A DNA stretch of 64,000 bases, taken from contig JAIXUQ010000111.1 of the NCBI GenBank assembly GCA_027483465.1, positions 1 to 64,000 of the forward strand, given 5' to 3'. The translations under genes and the position numbers were made by a program. Each line of letters begins with the position of its first letter. Position 1 is the first letter of the stretch. This stretch comes from Sphingomonadales bacterium (GTDB lineage Bacteria > Pseudomonadota > Alphaproteobacteria > Sphingomonadales > Sphingomonadaceae). Below, piece after piece: positions 35,203 to 42,890 of this stretch. Under the pieces are notes generated by a model. The model saw nothing but the letters and a program-made list of their open reading frames with translations. It was not told the origin of the DNA and made no database searches.

Positions 35203-37608
35203 ATGCGCAAGGCAGCCTGGGCGGCCACAATGATGCTGCTGGCCACAGCGGCCGGGGCGCAGCCGGCCGAACCGGCGCAGGATCCGCAGCGCTGGCCAGC
35301 CACCGCCAGCCCGCCCGCCTTCATCGATGCGGCCAGCGAGGCCCGCATCAGCGCACTGATCGCCCGCATGAGCCTGCGCGAGAAGATCGGCCAGATGATC
35401 CAGGCCGATATCACCGCCATCAGCCCGGCCCAGCTCAAGCGCTACCCGCTCGGCTCCATTCTCGCCGGCGGCAATGGCGGGCCCTATGGCAATGAACGCG
35501 CCGATGCCGCCAGCTGGGCCCGGCTGGTGGGGGAATTCCGCACCGCCTCGCAGAAAACCGGCGCCGGCATCCCGATCCTCTTCGGCGTGGATGCCGTGCA
35601 CGGCCACAGCAATCTGCCGGGGGCCACCATCTTCCCGCACAATATCGGGCTGGGCGCGGCCAATGATCCCGATCTGATCCAGCGCATCGGCGTGGTGACG
35701 GCGGCCGAGCTTTCCGGCAGCGGCATTGATTGGACCTTCGCGCCCACCCTGGCGGTGCCGCAGGATCTGCGCTGGGGCCGCAGTTACGAAGGCTTTTCCG
35801 CCGATCCGGCGCTGGTGGCGCGCTATGCCCGGGCGCTCACCCTGGGCCTGCAGGGCCCGCTCAGCGGCGGCACCATCCTGCCGGCCGACAAGGTCGCCGC
35901 CACCGCCAAGCATTTCGTCGCCGATGGCGGCACGCTGGATGGCAAGGACCAGGGCGATGCCGCCCTTGGCGAGGCCGAGCTGGTCGCCCGCCACGGTCTG
36001 GGCTATCCGGCGGCGATCGAAACCGGCGTGCTGGCGGTGATGGCCAGCTTCTCCAGCTGGAATGGCGTCAAGGCGCATGGCAACCGCTATCTTCTCACCG
36101 ATGTGCTCAAGGGCCGGATGGGCTTTGCCGGGTTGGTGGTGGGCGATTGGAACGGCCATGGCCAGTTGCCGGGCTGCACCCCCACCGATTGCCCGCTCAC
36201 CTTCAACGCCGGCCTTGATCTCGCCATGGCGCCCGACAGTTGGAAGGGCCTGTTTGACAGCACGTTGCGCCATGCCCGCAACGGCACCATCCCGATGGCG
36301 CGGGTGGACGATGCGGTGCGCCGCATCCTCAGGGTGAAGGCGCGGCTGGGCCTGCTGGATGCGCCGCCGCTGCTGCGCGCCGATCCAGCCCGCATCGGCA
36401 CGCCCGCGCATCTTGCCGTGGCCCGCGAGGCTGTGGCCAAATCCCTGGTATTGCTGAAAAACAATGGCGCCGTGCTGCCGATCCGGCCGGGTGCGCGGGT
36501 GCTGATCACCGGCCCTGGGGCCGACGATATGGCGATGCAGAGCGGCGGCTGGACGGTGACCTGGCAGGGCACCGACACCAAGGCCGCCGATTTCCCCAAG
36601 GGCCAGACCATCGGCCGCGCCCTGGCCGATGCCGTGCGCGCCGCCGGCGGGGAAGCGGTGATCGCCAGCGATGGCCGCACCGCCGCGCCGGCCGATGTGG
36701 CGGTGGTGGTGTTTGGCGAACAGCCCTATGCCGAGTTCCAGGGCGATGTGCCCGATCTGGCGTTCCGCACCCTCTCGGGCGAGATGGACCTGATCGCTGG
36801 CTTGAAGGCGCGCGGGCTCAAGGTGGTCTCGGTGTTCCTGTCGGGCCGGCCGATGTTCGTGTCGCCGCTGATCAATGCCTCCGATGCCTTTGTGGCGGCG
36901 TGGCTGCCGGGTTCCCAGGGCGAAGGCGTGGCCGATGTGCTGGTGGCCGGCCGCGATGGCCGGTCGCCGCGCGATTTCACCGGGCGGCTGCCCTTCGCCT
37001 GGCCGGCCGATGCCCGCTCGCCGATCACCGCGCCGCTGTGGCCGGTGGGCCATGGCCTCAGCTATGCCAGCGCGACCACGCTGGGCCCGCTGCCCGAAGC
37101 GCCGGGCGTGGACCTGGCGGCCACCGCCAGCGAGGATGCCTATCTGGTGCGCGGCAAGGTCATGGCCCCCTGGCGGCTGGGGCTGGACAGTGCCATCACC
37201 ATGAAATCAGTGGATATTTCGGCCCAGGAAGATGCCCGTCAGTTCCGCTGGGCCGATGCCGGCGCCATGGCCATCGATGGCCCCCCGGTGGGCCTGGCCC
37301 GCCATGCCACCGGCGGTTTTGCCCTCACCCTCGAATGGCGGGTGGATGCCCCGCCCGCCGGGCCGGTCACCTTGGCGATGGCCGGCGGCACGCTCGATAT
37401 CACGGCCGCGGCCAGGGCGGCGGTGCCCGGCCAGCTTGGCCTGCTGGAGGTGAATCTGGCCTGTTTTGCCCAGGCCGGGGCCGATCTGGCCAAGGTGGGC
37501 ACGCCGTTCCGGCTGGCCGGGCCCAAGGGCCTTGGTCTCACCCTGCGCACGATCCGGTTGGCCCAGCCGGCGCGAATGCCGCCGTGCCCGGCCGCCGTCG
37601 CCCGCTAG
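35203..37608 (+). CDS. Secreted GH3 beta-glucosidase / exo-beta-glucanase
   Basis: An 801-residue glycoside hydrolase family 3 enzyme with signal peptide (cleavage near AAGAQ). The first domain opens with RMSLREKIGQMIQADI; the nucleophile is D315 in LVVGDWNGHGQ. The second domain carries LVLLKNNGAVLPI, and the C-terminal part has an added beta-rich domain as in exo-1,3/1,4-beta-glucanases. It probably removes glucose from beta-glucans or cellodextrins in the periplasm. ATG at 35203 is preceded by GGGAGACGAGC. LacI-type operator O3 lies upstream. Confidence 0.93.
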   Translation: MRKAAWAATMMLLATAAGAQPAEPAQDPQRWPATASPPAFIDAASEARISALIARMSLREKIGQMIQADITAISPAQLKRYPLGSILAGGNGGPYGNERADAASWARLVGEFRTASQKTGAGIPILFGVDAVHGHSNLPGATIFPHNIGLGAANDPDLIQRIGVVTAAELSGSGIDWTFAPTLAVPQDLRWGRSYEGFSADPALVARYARALTLGLQGPLSGGTILPADKVAATAKHFVADGGTLDGKDQGDAALGEAELVARHGLGYPAAIETGVLAVMASFSSWNGVKAHGNRYLLTDVLKGRMGFAGLVVGDWNGHGQLPGCTPTDCPLTFNAGLDLAMAPDSWKGLFDSTLRHARNGTIPMARVDDAVRRILRVKARLGLLDAPPLLRADPARIGTPAHLAVAREAVAKSLVLLKNNGAVLPIRPGARVLITGPGADDMAMQSGGWTVTWQGTDTKAADFPKGQTIGRALADAVRAAGGEAVIASDGRTAAPADVAVVVFGEQPYAEFQGDVPDLAFRTLSGEMDLIAGLKARGLKVVSVFLSGRPMFVSPLINASDAFVAAWLPGSQGEGVADVLVAGRDGRSPRDFTGRLPFAWPADARSPITAPLWPVGHGLSYASATTLGPLPEAPGVDLAATASEDAYLVRGKVMAPWRLGLDSAITMKSVDISAQEDARQFRWADAGAMAIDGPPVGLARHATGGFALTLEWRVDAPPAGPVTLAMAGGTLDITAAARAAVPGQLGLLEVNLACFAQAGADLAKVGTPFRLAGPKGLGLTLRTIRLAQPARMPPCPAAVAR

Positions 37609-37640
37609 GGCACTGGGATCATTCACAGATTTCGCCGGCG

Positions 37641-38333
37641 TCACGACAGGCGTTGCACCAGATTGTGCAACCGGGCCAATGACATGATCTCCAGCCGCCG
37701 GCCGTGCTGGGCGATCAGGCCATCATCGGCCAGCCGGCGCAGTTCGCGGGTGATGGCCTCCCGGTGGCTGCCGATGCGGGCGGCCAGTTCGGCGTGGGTG
37801 GGAAAGCCGGTGATGCGGCAGGCATCGCCGGTCCGGGGTGCGGCGTCGGCCAGCCGCAACAGCTCGCTCACCAGCCGGCCAACCACCGGCATCGCGGCCA
37901 ATTCCGTTGATTTTTCCGTAAGATGGCGCACGCGGGCAGCCAATTGCAGGGCCAGCCAATAGCCCAGGTCCGGCGCATCACGCACCAACTGGCGGAAGGC
38001 CGGCGCCGGCATCGCCGCCAGCAGGCAGGGCTGCAACGCCACCACATTGGCCAGGCGCGGCTCACCGCGCAGCGCCGCAATTTCCCCGATCAGCCGGCCG
38101 GGGCCCAATTCCCGCAGGAAAATATCACGCCCATTCAACGAGTTGGCGGAAACCCGCACCAGGCCCGAACGGATCAGGTAAACCTCATCGGCCACTGATC
38201 CCTGCGCCATCAGGGTCTGGCCCTTGCGCGCCCGCAGTTCGCGCGCCCCGGCCATGAACAGATCGGCCAGCGCCGCTGGCAAGACGGTTTCGGAATCAAG
38301 CCCAGGCACACTGCCTGCAGCCCATGCGGCCAT
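37641..38333 (-). CDS. Crp/Fnr-family transcriptional regulator
   Basis: A 230-residue regulator with an N-terminal cyclic-nucleotide-binding fold (VYLIRSGLVRVSANSLNGRDIFL, LIGEIAALRGEPR) and a C-terminal winged helix (THAELAARIGSHREAITRELRRLADDGLI). No Fnr-type cysteine cluster is visible at the N-terminus, so it is not a classical oxygen sensor. It is convergent with the GH3 gene (32-bp gap) and divergent from a PepSY gene across a repeat-bearing region it may control. Confidence 0.9.
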   Translation of the reverse strand: MAAWAAGSVPGLDSETVLPAALADLFMAGARELRARKGQTLMAQGSVADEVYLIRSGLVRVSANSLNGRDIFLRELGPGRLIGEIAALRGEPRLANVVALQPCLLAAMPAPAFRQLVRDAPDLGYWLALQLAARVRHLTEKSTELAAMPVVGRLVSELLRLADAAPRTGDACRITGFPTHAELAARIGSHREAITRELRRLADDGLIAQHGRRLEIMSLARLHNLVQRLS

Positions 38334-38421
38334 GCGATCAAGCCCCCATCACGCCCCCCAGCCCCCGCTATGCCCAAATGGGCGATGCCGCACAAGTCAT
38401 GGCAAATGTGACCCCATGGCT

Positions 38422-38505
38422 GCCCCGTGTGGCCGCTCGCCGGCCCCCGGTGACGGCACGCGCGCCCCTGGTGACGGCCCATTGGCCCCCGGTGGCCGTA
38501 CGATG
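38422..38505. repeat. Four imperfect 21-bp tandem repeats
   Basis: Units begin at 38422, 38443, 38464 and 38485 with the shared core GCCCC(n)GGTGACGG, the first copy being the most diverged. The 21-bp period is two helical turns, placing the cores on one DNA face. They lie between the divergent Crp-like and PepSY genes. Confidence 0.75.
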
Positions 38506-38526
38506 GCACCGCCTGCATATTGCAAT

Positions 38527-38541
38527 TGCGAGTGATTTGCA
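38527..38541. promoter_or_regulatory. Fur-like palindrome before the PepSY gene
   Basis: TGCGAGTGATTTGCA is a 15-bp near-palindrome (11 of 14 non-central positions symmetric) similar to Fur-type boxes of alphaproteobacteria. It lies about 80 bases before the PepSY start. No promoter elements could be assigned with confidence. Confidence 0.4.
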
Positions 38542-38622
38542 GTACGCCCAGCGCAGCATGATACCGGGGGCAGGCATGATCCATTGCAGCGGCCAGCGCG
38601 CCGCCAGCCGCCAGCCGCGGCC

Positions 38623-39876
38623 ATGAGGCTGCGCGCCGGCCTGCTCCTCTGGCACCGCTGGGCCGGGCTGGTGATGGCCCTGTTCCTCACCATCGCCGGC
38701 CTCACTGGCGCCGCGCTCGCCTTCCGCGATCCGCTCGATCGCGCCCTCAATCCCGCCCTCCATGCCGTCGCGCCGCACCCGCCCGGCGCCCGCCCGCTCG
38801 ATTGGCTGGCCTTGCGCGAACGCGTGCTCGCCCAGGTCCCCGGCGCCGCCATCAGCGCGCTCTATATGGATCCGCCCGGCGATGGCGCCGCCGTGCTCTG
38901 GCTGGATGCGCCGGTCACGCCGCCGGGGGCCGATCGCCCCTATTCGGTGGTCCACGCCGATCCCTACACCGGGCGCGTTATCGGCTTTCGCGAGCCCGCC
39001 CGCCTGGCCGACGGCATCGGCAATCTCATGCCCTTCCTGTTCGAACTCCATTATGCGCTGGCCCTGGGCGAAGCCGGCGCGCTCTTCATGGGCCTCATCG
39101 CGCTGGTCTGGAGCCTCGATTGCCTCGCCGGCCTCTGGCTCACCCTGCCGCCCGCCTTCACCAGTGGACCCAGCCGGCGCGGCTGGCTGCGGCAATGGCG
39201 CCAGGCCTTTCGGGTGCGCTGGCAGGGCGGGCGCCACCGCCTCACCTTCGATCTGCACCGCGCCGGCGGCCTGTGGCTGTGGGCGCTGCTGTTCGTCATC
39301 GCCTGGTCATCGGTCAACTTCAATCTCAACCAGGTCTATCGCCCGGTGATGGGCAGCCTGTTCGCCTTCCAACCCGAAGCCGCCCCCAACGCCGCCCACC
39401 CCGCCGGCCACCCCGCACCCACCCCGCCGCTGCCCTGGCGCCAATTGCGCCAACAGGCCCGCGCCCACATGGCCGCCTTCGCCGCGCGCGAAGCCTTTGC
39501 CATCCACGCCGAAACCCTGCTGGCCTGGGAAGCCGAAACCGGCCTCGTCCACTACCGCGTCAACAGCAGCCGCGACGTGCGCGCCACCGGCGGCAGCACC
39601 GCCATCCGCTTCGATCCCAGCACCGGCCGCGTGGTGGAACAACGCCTGCCCACCGGCGCCGCTACCGGAGACAGCATCACCGGCTGGCTGATCCACACCC
39701 ACATGGCCAACCTGCGCCTGCCCGGCCTCAGCCCCTGGCCCCTGCGCACCGCCATCGCCGCCACCGGCCTCACGCTGGCGCTGCTCACCACCACCGGCCT
39801 CCTCCTCTACACCCGCAAACGCACCGCCCGCCGCTGGCACCACCACCACCGCCGCCGCCCCCAACCAGCGGAATAG
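38623..39876 (+). CDS. PepSY-associated TM protein (iron-uptake associated)
   Basis: A 417-residue inner-membrane protein with about four membrane helices. The N-terminal LLLWHRWAGLVMALFLTIAGLTG is the classic PepSY_TM start, with further helices at FELHYALALGEAGALFMGLIALVWSLDC, LDLHRAGGLWLWALLFVIAWSSVNF-like, and near the C-terminus. Several intramembrane His (HRW, ELHYAL, DLHRAG, HTHMAN) suggest haem or metal handling, and some relatives are thought to act as ferric reductases. ATG at 38623 is chosen. The Fur-like box upstream supports iron control. Confidence 0.85.
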   Translation: MRLRAGLLLWHRWAGLVMALFLTIAGLTGAALAFRDPLDRALNPALHAVAPHPPGARPLDWLALRERVLAQVPGAAISALYMDPPGDGAAVLWLDAPVTPPGADRPYSVVHADPYTGRVIGFREPARLADGIGNLMPFLFELHYALALGEAGALFMGLIALVWSLDCLAGLWLTLPPAFTSGPSRRGWLRQWRQAFRVRWQGGRHRLTFDLHRAGGLWLWALLFVIAWSSVNFNLNQVYRPVMGSLFAFQPEAAPNAAHPAGHPAPTPPLPWRQLRQQARAHMAAFAAREAFAIHAETLLAWEAETGLVHYRVNSSRDVRATGGSTAIRFDPSTGRVVEQRLPTGAATGDSITGWLIHTHMANLRLPGLSPWPLRTAIAATGLTLALLTTTGLLLYTRKRTARRWHHHHRRRPQPAE

Positions 39877-40146
39877 GTGATCCTCCCCAGGCAGGCACGG
39901 GGAGGTGGCGCACAGTGCCGGAGGGGCCACTGTGCCCCCCCAACAACCGGAAAACACAAGAAAAACGGCCTCCGGCGGGCAGGGGCTCGTCCCTGCACCC
40001 AACTCGTTTTCGGTCAGCGCTTTGTGGCCGGGTTGGGGCGATTGGCCGCCTACCGCCCGCGCTCACTTGCTTCTTATTCGCGCCCCTTAGCTGACCTACC
40101 TCGCCAAGGCAGCTTAACCGAAAGCTGCCGTTACCGAAGCGCGCAT
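39877..40146. repeat. Left intergenic repeat cluster
   Basis: No gene seen. It holds a CCTCCCC...GGGGAGG hairpin (39882-39905), a GCAGGG/CCCTGC hairpin (39979-39996) that on the minus strand is followed by GCCGGAGGC and a T-run at 39965-39961, and a hairpin GGCAGCTT/AAGCTGCC (40108-40129). The middle element resembles 49136-49171 in the opposite orientation. It could terminate the histidine kinase transcript. Confidence 0.6.
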
Positions 40147-41154
40147 TCAGGCGCTCTCGTCGGGTTTAGGCGCTCTTGGCAACTGCAGTTCGAGCCTGGC
40201 GTTCTCGCCCCAGATCAGCGTGCCGCCCGCCCGTTCGACGATTGCGCTCGCAATGGCGAGGCCAAGCCCGGAGCCGTTTGAGCGCTGACCCTTGGCAAAA
40301 CGTTCCCGCAAGCGCTTGCGATCAGCTTCGGCAACCCCCGGTCCTTCGTCCATGACGCTGATCGTGACGCCCCGTTGGCTATTAGTCGCAGAGATTGTCA
40401 CGATGCCATGGCCGTGATGCAGCGCATTGCTCACAAGATTACGAACCGCTTCATCGAGATCGGCCGCGACCACGGGCGCCGGCGCTTCGGCTTCGACGAA
40501 GAGGCTGCGGCCCATCCGGTCAGCCATCGGCAGCAGCTCGGCTGCGATCTCGCGGCAAAGGCGGGCTGCATCGATTGCCGGAGCCTCTATAGCGTCCGGC
40601 CGGGCCGCATCGAGCCTGGCTATGGCCAGCACCTGGCTGATCGCCCGGCTCATCCGGTCGAGATCTGCGGTCAGGCCTGCAACGTCTATCAATTGTCCGG
40701 TCATGGCCGCATCAATGCGCAGCCGAGCTGTCGCCATTGGCGTGCGCAGCGCATGGGCGGCATCGGCAGCGAGGCGGCGCTCGTTCAGATAGGCATCGGC
40801 TAACCGGTCCAGCGCTTGGTTGGTTGCGGCCACGAACGGCCTGACTTCTTCGGGCAGGCCGGCTGGATCAAGCCGCATGTCCGGCTGGTCGGGCCCGATG
40901 CGTTTCAAATGTTCAACGCTGTCCGACAGTGGGCGCAGGCTCCACCCCGCCACCGCCATGCCCGCCACCGGCGCGATGACGGCGAACGGCAGCAGCACTA
41001 GCAGCAGTTCGGCATATTCGACATGGGCGGGATCAAGCGTGTCCCCCGCTTCGATCTCCTTGAGTTCAATGGCCACAAAGCCCAGCGTGACGATGGCCGC
41101 CACAAGGATGATGGCCCCGATCGACAGGCCGATGCGGCGACGCAGCGAGCTCAT
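40147..41154 (-). CDS. Sensor histidine kinase
   Basis: A 335-residue membrane kinase with two N-terminal membrane helices, a HAMP-like linker (LRPLSDSVEHLKRIG), phosphoacceptor H134 in AADAAHALRTPMA, N-box NLVSNALHHGHG, and DEGPGVAEADR / GSGLGLAIASAI ATP-lid motifs. The periplasmic loop is short (about 20 residues), so it may sense membrane or metal stress. Its ATG overlaps the response regulator stop (ATGA). It probably controls the divergent RND efflux operon. Confidence 0.93.
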   Translation of the reverse strand: MSSLRRRIGLSIGAIILVAAIVTLGFVAIELKEIEAGDTLDPAHVEYAELLLVLLPFAVIAPVAGMAVAGWSLRPLSDSVEHLKRIGPDQPDMRLDPAGLPEEVRPFVAATNQALDRLADAYLNERRLAADAAHALRTPMATARLRIDAAMTGQLIDVAGLTADLDRMSRAISQVLAIARLDAARPDAIEAPAIDAARLCREIAAELLPMADRMGRSLFVEAEAPAPVVAADLDEAVRNLVSNALHHGHGIVTISATNSQRGVTISVMDEGPGVAEADRKRLRERFAKGQRSNGSGLGLAIASAIVERAGGTLIWGENARLELQLPRAPKPDESA

Positions 41155-41819
41155 GGCTCAGACCCGACAACCATTCGCCAACCGATGCCGCGCCGGTTCT
41201 CGATCAGGAAGCCGCCGGGCGCCAATCGCTTGCGCAGCCGCGAGACGATGGCCTCCAGCGCATTGGGGCTGACCGCTTCATCAAGTGTGTAGAGCCTGTC
41301 CTGCACGACATCGCGGATGACGACGCCGGGCATGGCCTCCAGCAGCAGCCGCAGGAGAGCAAATTCACGGCGGCCCAGATCAAGCGGCTCGTCTGACAGC
41401 CAGGCCTGCCCTGAGCCGGTTTCGAGCCGCAGGACGCCGTGGGTCAGAACGGGCGAATGCCGCTGGCCGGGACGGCGCAGCAGTGCGCGCAGACGGGCTG
41501 CCACTTCATCCAGGTCATAGGGCTTCACGACATAGTCATCAGCACCGGCATCAAGACCGGCAATCCGATCCTCCACATCGCCATACGCCGTTGCGACCAG
41601 CGCTGGCACGCCGCGACGTGCCAATGCCGGCAGTAGAGTAAGCCCTTCACCATCGGGCAAACGTCGATCAACAATGGCGGCGTCGAAGCGTGCCACTTCC
41701 AGGCAATCGTGGGCTGCGGCCAGCGTGGCGACAGCATCGACCACGAAACCGCGCCGCTGCAGGCCGCTTGCGGCCAGCACGCGCAGGTCTGTTTCGTCCT
41801 CGACCAGCAGGATATGCAT
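41151..41819 (-). CDS. OmpR-family response regulator
   Basis: A 222-residue regulator. The receiver has acidic DE near residue 8, phospho-acceptor D51 in AAIVDRRLPDGEG and K99 in DDYVVKPYD. The winged-helix output domain ends in RRGIGWRMV. The start MHILLVEDE at 41819 fits the receiver fold exactly. It shares an operon with the kinase and is divergent from the efflux genes over 78 bases, which carry a GTCAG direct repeat. Confidence 0.94.
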   Translation of the reverse strand: MHILLVEDETDLRVLAASGLQRRGFVVDAVATLAAAHDCLEVARFDAAIVDRRLPDGEGLTLLPALARRGVPALVATAYGDVEDRIAGLDAGADDYVVKPYDLDEVAARLRALLRRPGQRHSPVLTHGVLRLETGSGQAWLSDEPLDLGRREFALLRLLLEAMPGVVIRDVVQDRLYTLDEAVSPNALEAIVSRLRKRLAPGGFLIENRRGIGWRMVVGSEP

Positions 41820-41859
41820 CTCTATCCCGATAACAGGCGGCTGGCGCACCGCCCAGAGT

Positions 41860-41875
41860 GTCAGCGTTTCGTCAG
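41860..41875. promoter_or_regulatory. Direct repeat, possible response-regulator site
   Basis: GTCAG occurs at 41860 and 41871, an 11-bp spacing typical of tandem OmpR-type binding. It sits in the gap between the divergent regulator and efflux operons. Confidence 0.3.
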
Positions 41876-41897
41876 TCTTGGCTGCTAGGGGGTAGGC

Positions 41898-42890
41898 ATG
41901 CCGGTTCAATCTCTTTCTTCGCGCCTTGTCTTGATCTGCCTGCTCGGCCTGTCGGCGTGCGGTCAGGCGCCAGCCGAAAAACCGTCGCCGCCGGCCAAGG
42001 TGGAGGCAATCGGTCATGAGACCGAGCTGATGCGGCTGACGCTGAAGCCGGAAGCGGTGCAGCGGCTGGGCCTGGCGACCGAGGCCGTGCGCGGCGAGCA
42101 GAGGGCCAGCCTGTCACGCACCGTGCCCGGCGAGATCGTGGCCGCGCCGCGCGCCGGTGGTTTGCCGGTGGCGGCGGGGACTGATCTGGTAACGCTGGCC
42201 GGGTTGCAGGCACGTGCAGATGCCGATGTGGCACGCAGCATGGCTGATCTGAAGCTGGCCGAGGCCAATCTGGGGCGCGCCAGCCGCCTTGTCGATGCCG
42301 AAGCCGGCAGCATCCGCGCCCGGGATGAGGCAACTCAGCAGGTCGCCGCTGCCAGGGCGGCGCTGGCCGCCGCAACCGGGCAACGGCAGGCGTTGGGACA
42401 GTCTGTTGCCGGCCTCGCCGATGCCGGGGCGTTGTGGGTGCGCGCGCAAGTGCCTTCGACCGATCTGGCGCGGATCAATCGTGCCGCGGACGTTCTGATC
42501 AGGCCCGTTGGAAGCCGCGTGAGCATCATGGCGCGGCCAGTGCGCGGTCCGGCGACGGCCACGCCGGGCGCCGCTAGCGTCGATCTCTATTATGCGCCTG
42601 TTGGCCGGGCCGGCGTTCGGCTGGGGGAACGCGTGCTGGTCGATCTGGCCGAATCTGGCGTTGCCGGAGCCGCCGCGCTCGACGTACCGGCGTCTGCAAT
42701 TTTGACCGACATCAACGGCGGCGAGTGGGTCTATGTCGAAACCGCAGCCCACACCTATGAACGGCGCCGCGTGGAGGTGGCACGCATCACAGGTGGACGG
42801 GCCGTGCTGGTGCGCGGGTTGGAGGTCGGCGCCATGGTGGTGACTGCCGGCGCCGCCGAACTGTTCGGCACCGAATTTGGCACCAAGTGA
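41898..42890 (+). CDS. Efflux RND periplasmic adaptor (lipoprotein)
   Basis: A 330-residue membrane fusion protein with lipobox LLGLSAC, anchoring it to the inner membrane, then hairpin and beta-barrel domains typical of HlyD/CusB-like adaptors. It links the RND pump to the outer-membrane channel. The part between the lipoyl-like segment and the helical hairpin is short. Its stop overlaps the RND start (TGATG). Probable substrates are metals or small cations by analogy with the pump. Confidence 0.87.
   Translation: MPVQSLSSRLVLICLLGLSACGQAPAEKPSPPAKVEAIGHETELMRLTLKPEAVQRLGLATEAVRGEQRASLSRTVPGEIVAAPRAGGLPVAAGTDLVTLAGLQARADADVARSMADLKLAEANLGRASRLVDAEAGSIRARDEATQQVAAARAALAAATGQRQALGQSVAGLADAGALWVRAQVPSTDLARINRAADVLIRPVGSRVSIMARPVRGPATATPGAASVDLYYAPVGRAGVRLGERVLVDLAESGVAGAAALDVPASAILTDINGGEWVYVETAAHTYERRRVEVARITGGRAVLVRGLEVGAMVVTAGAAELFGTEFGTK

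Noticed and set aside
33844-37053. Very long minus-strand frame opposite the MFS and GH3 genes
   Set aside because: Gln/His/Arg/Gly-rich shadow spanning several real genes, with no domain or ribosome site.
38422-38505. Short CRISPR array
   Set aside because: Units are contiguous, diverged and only 21 bp with no spacers.
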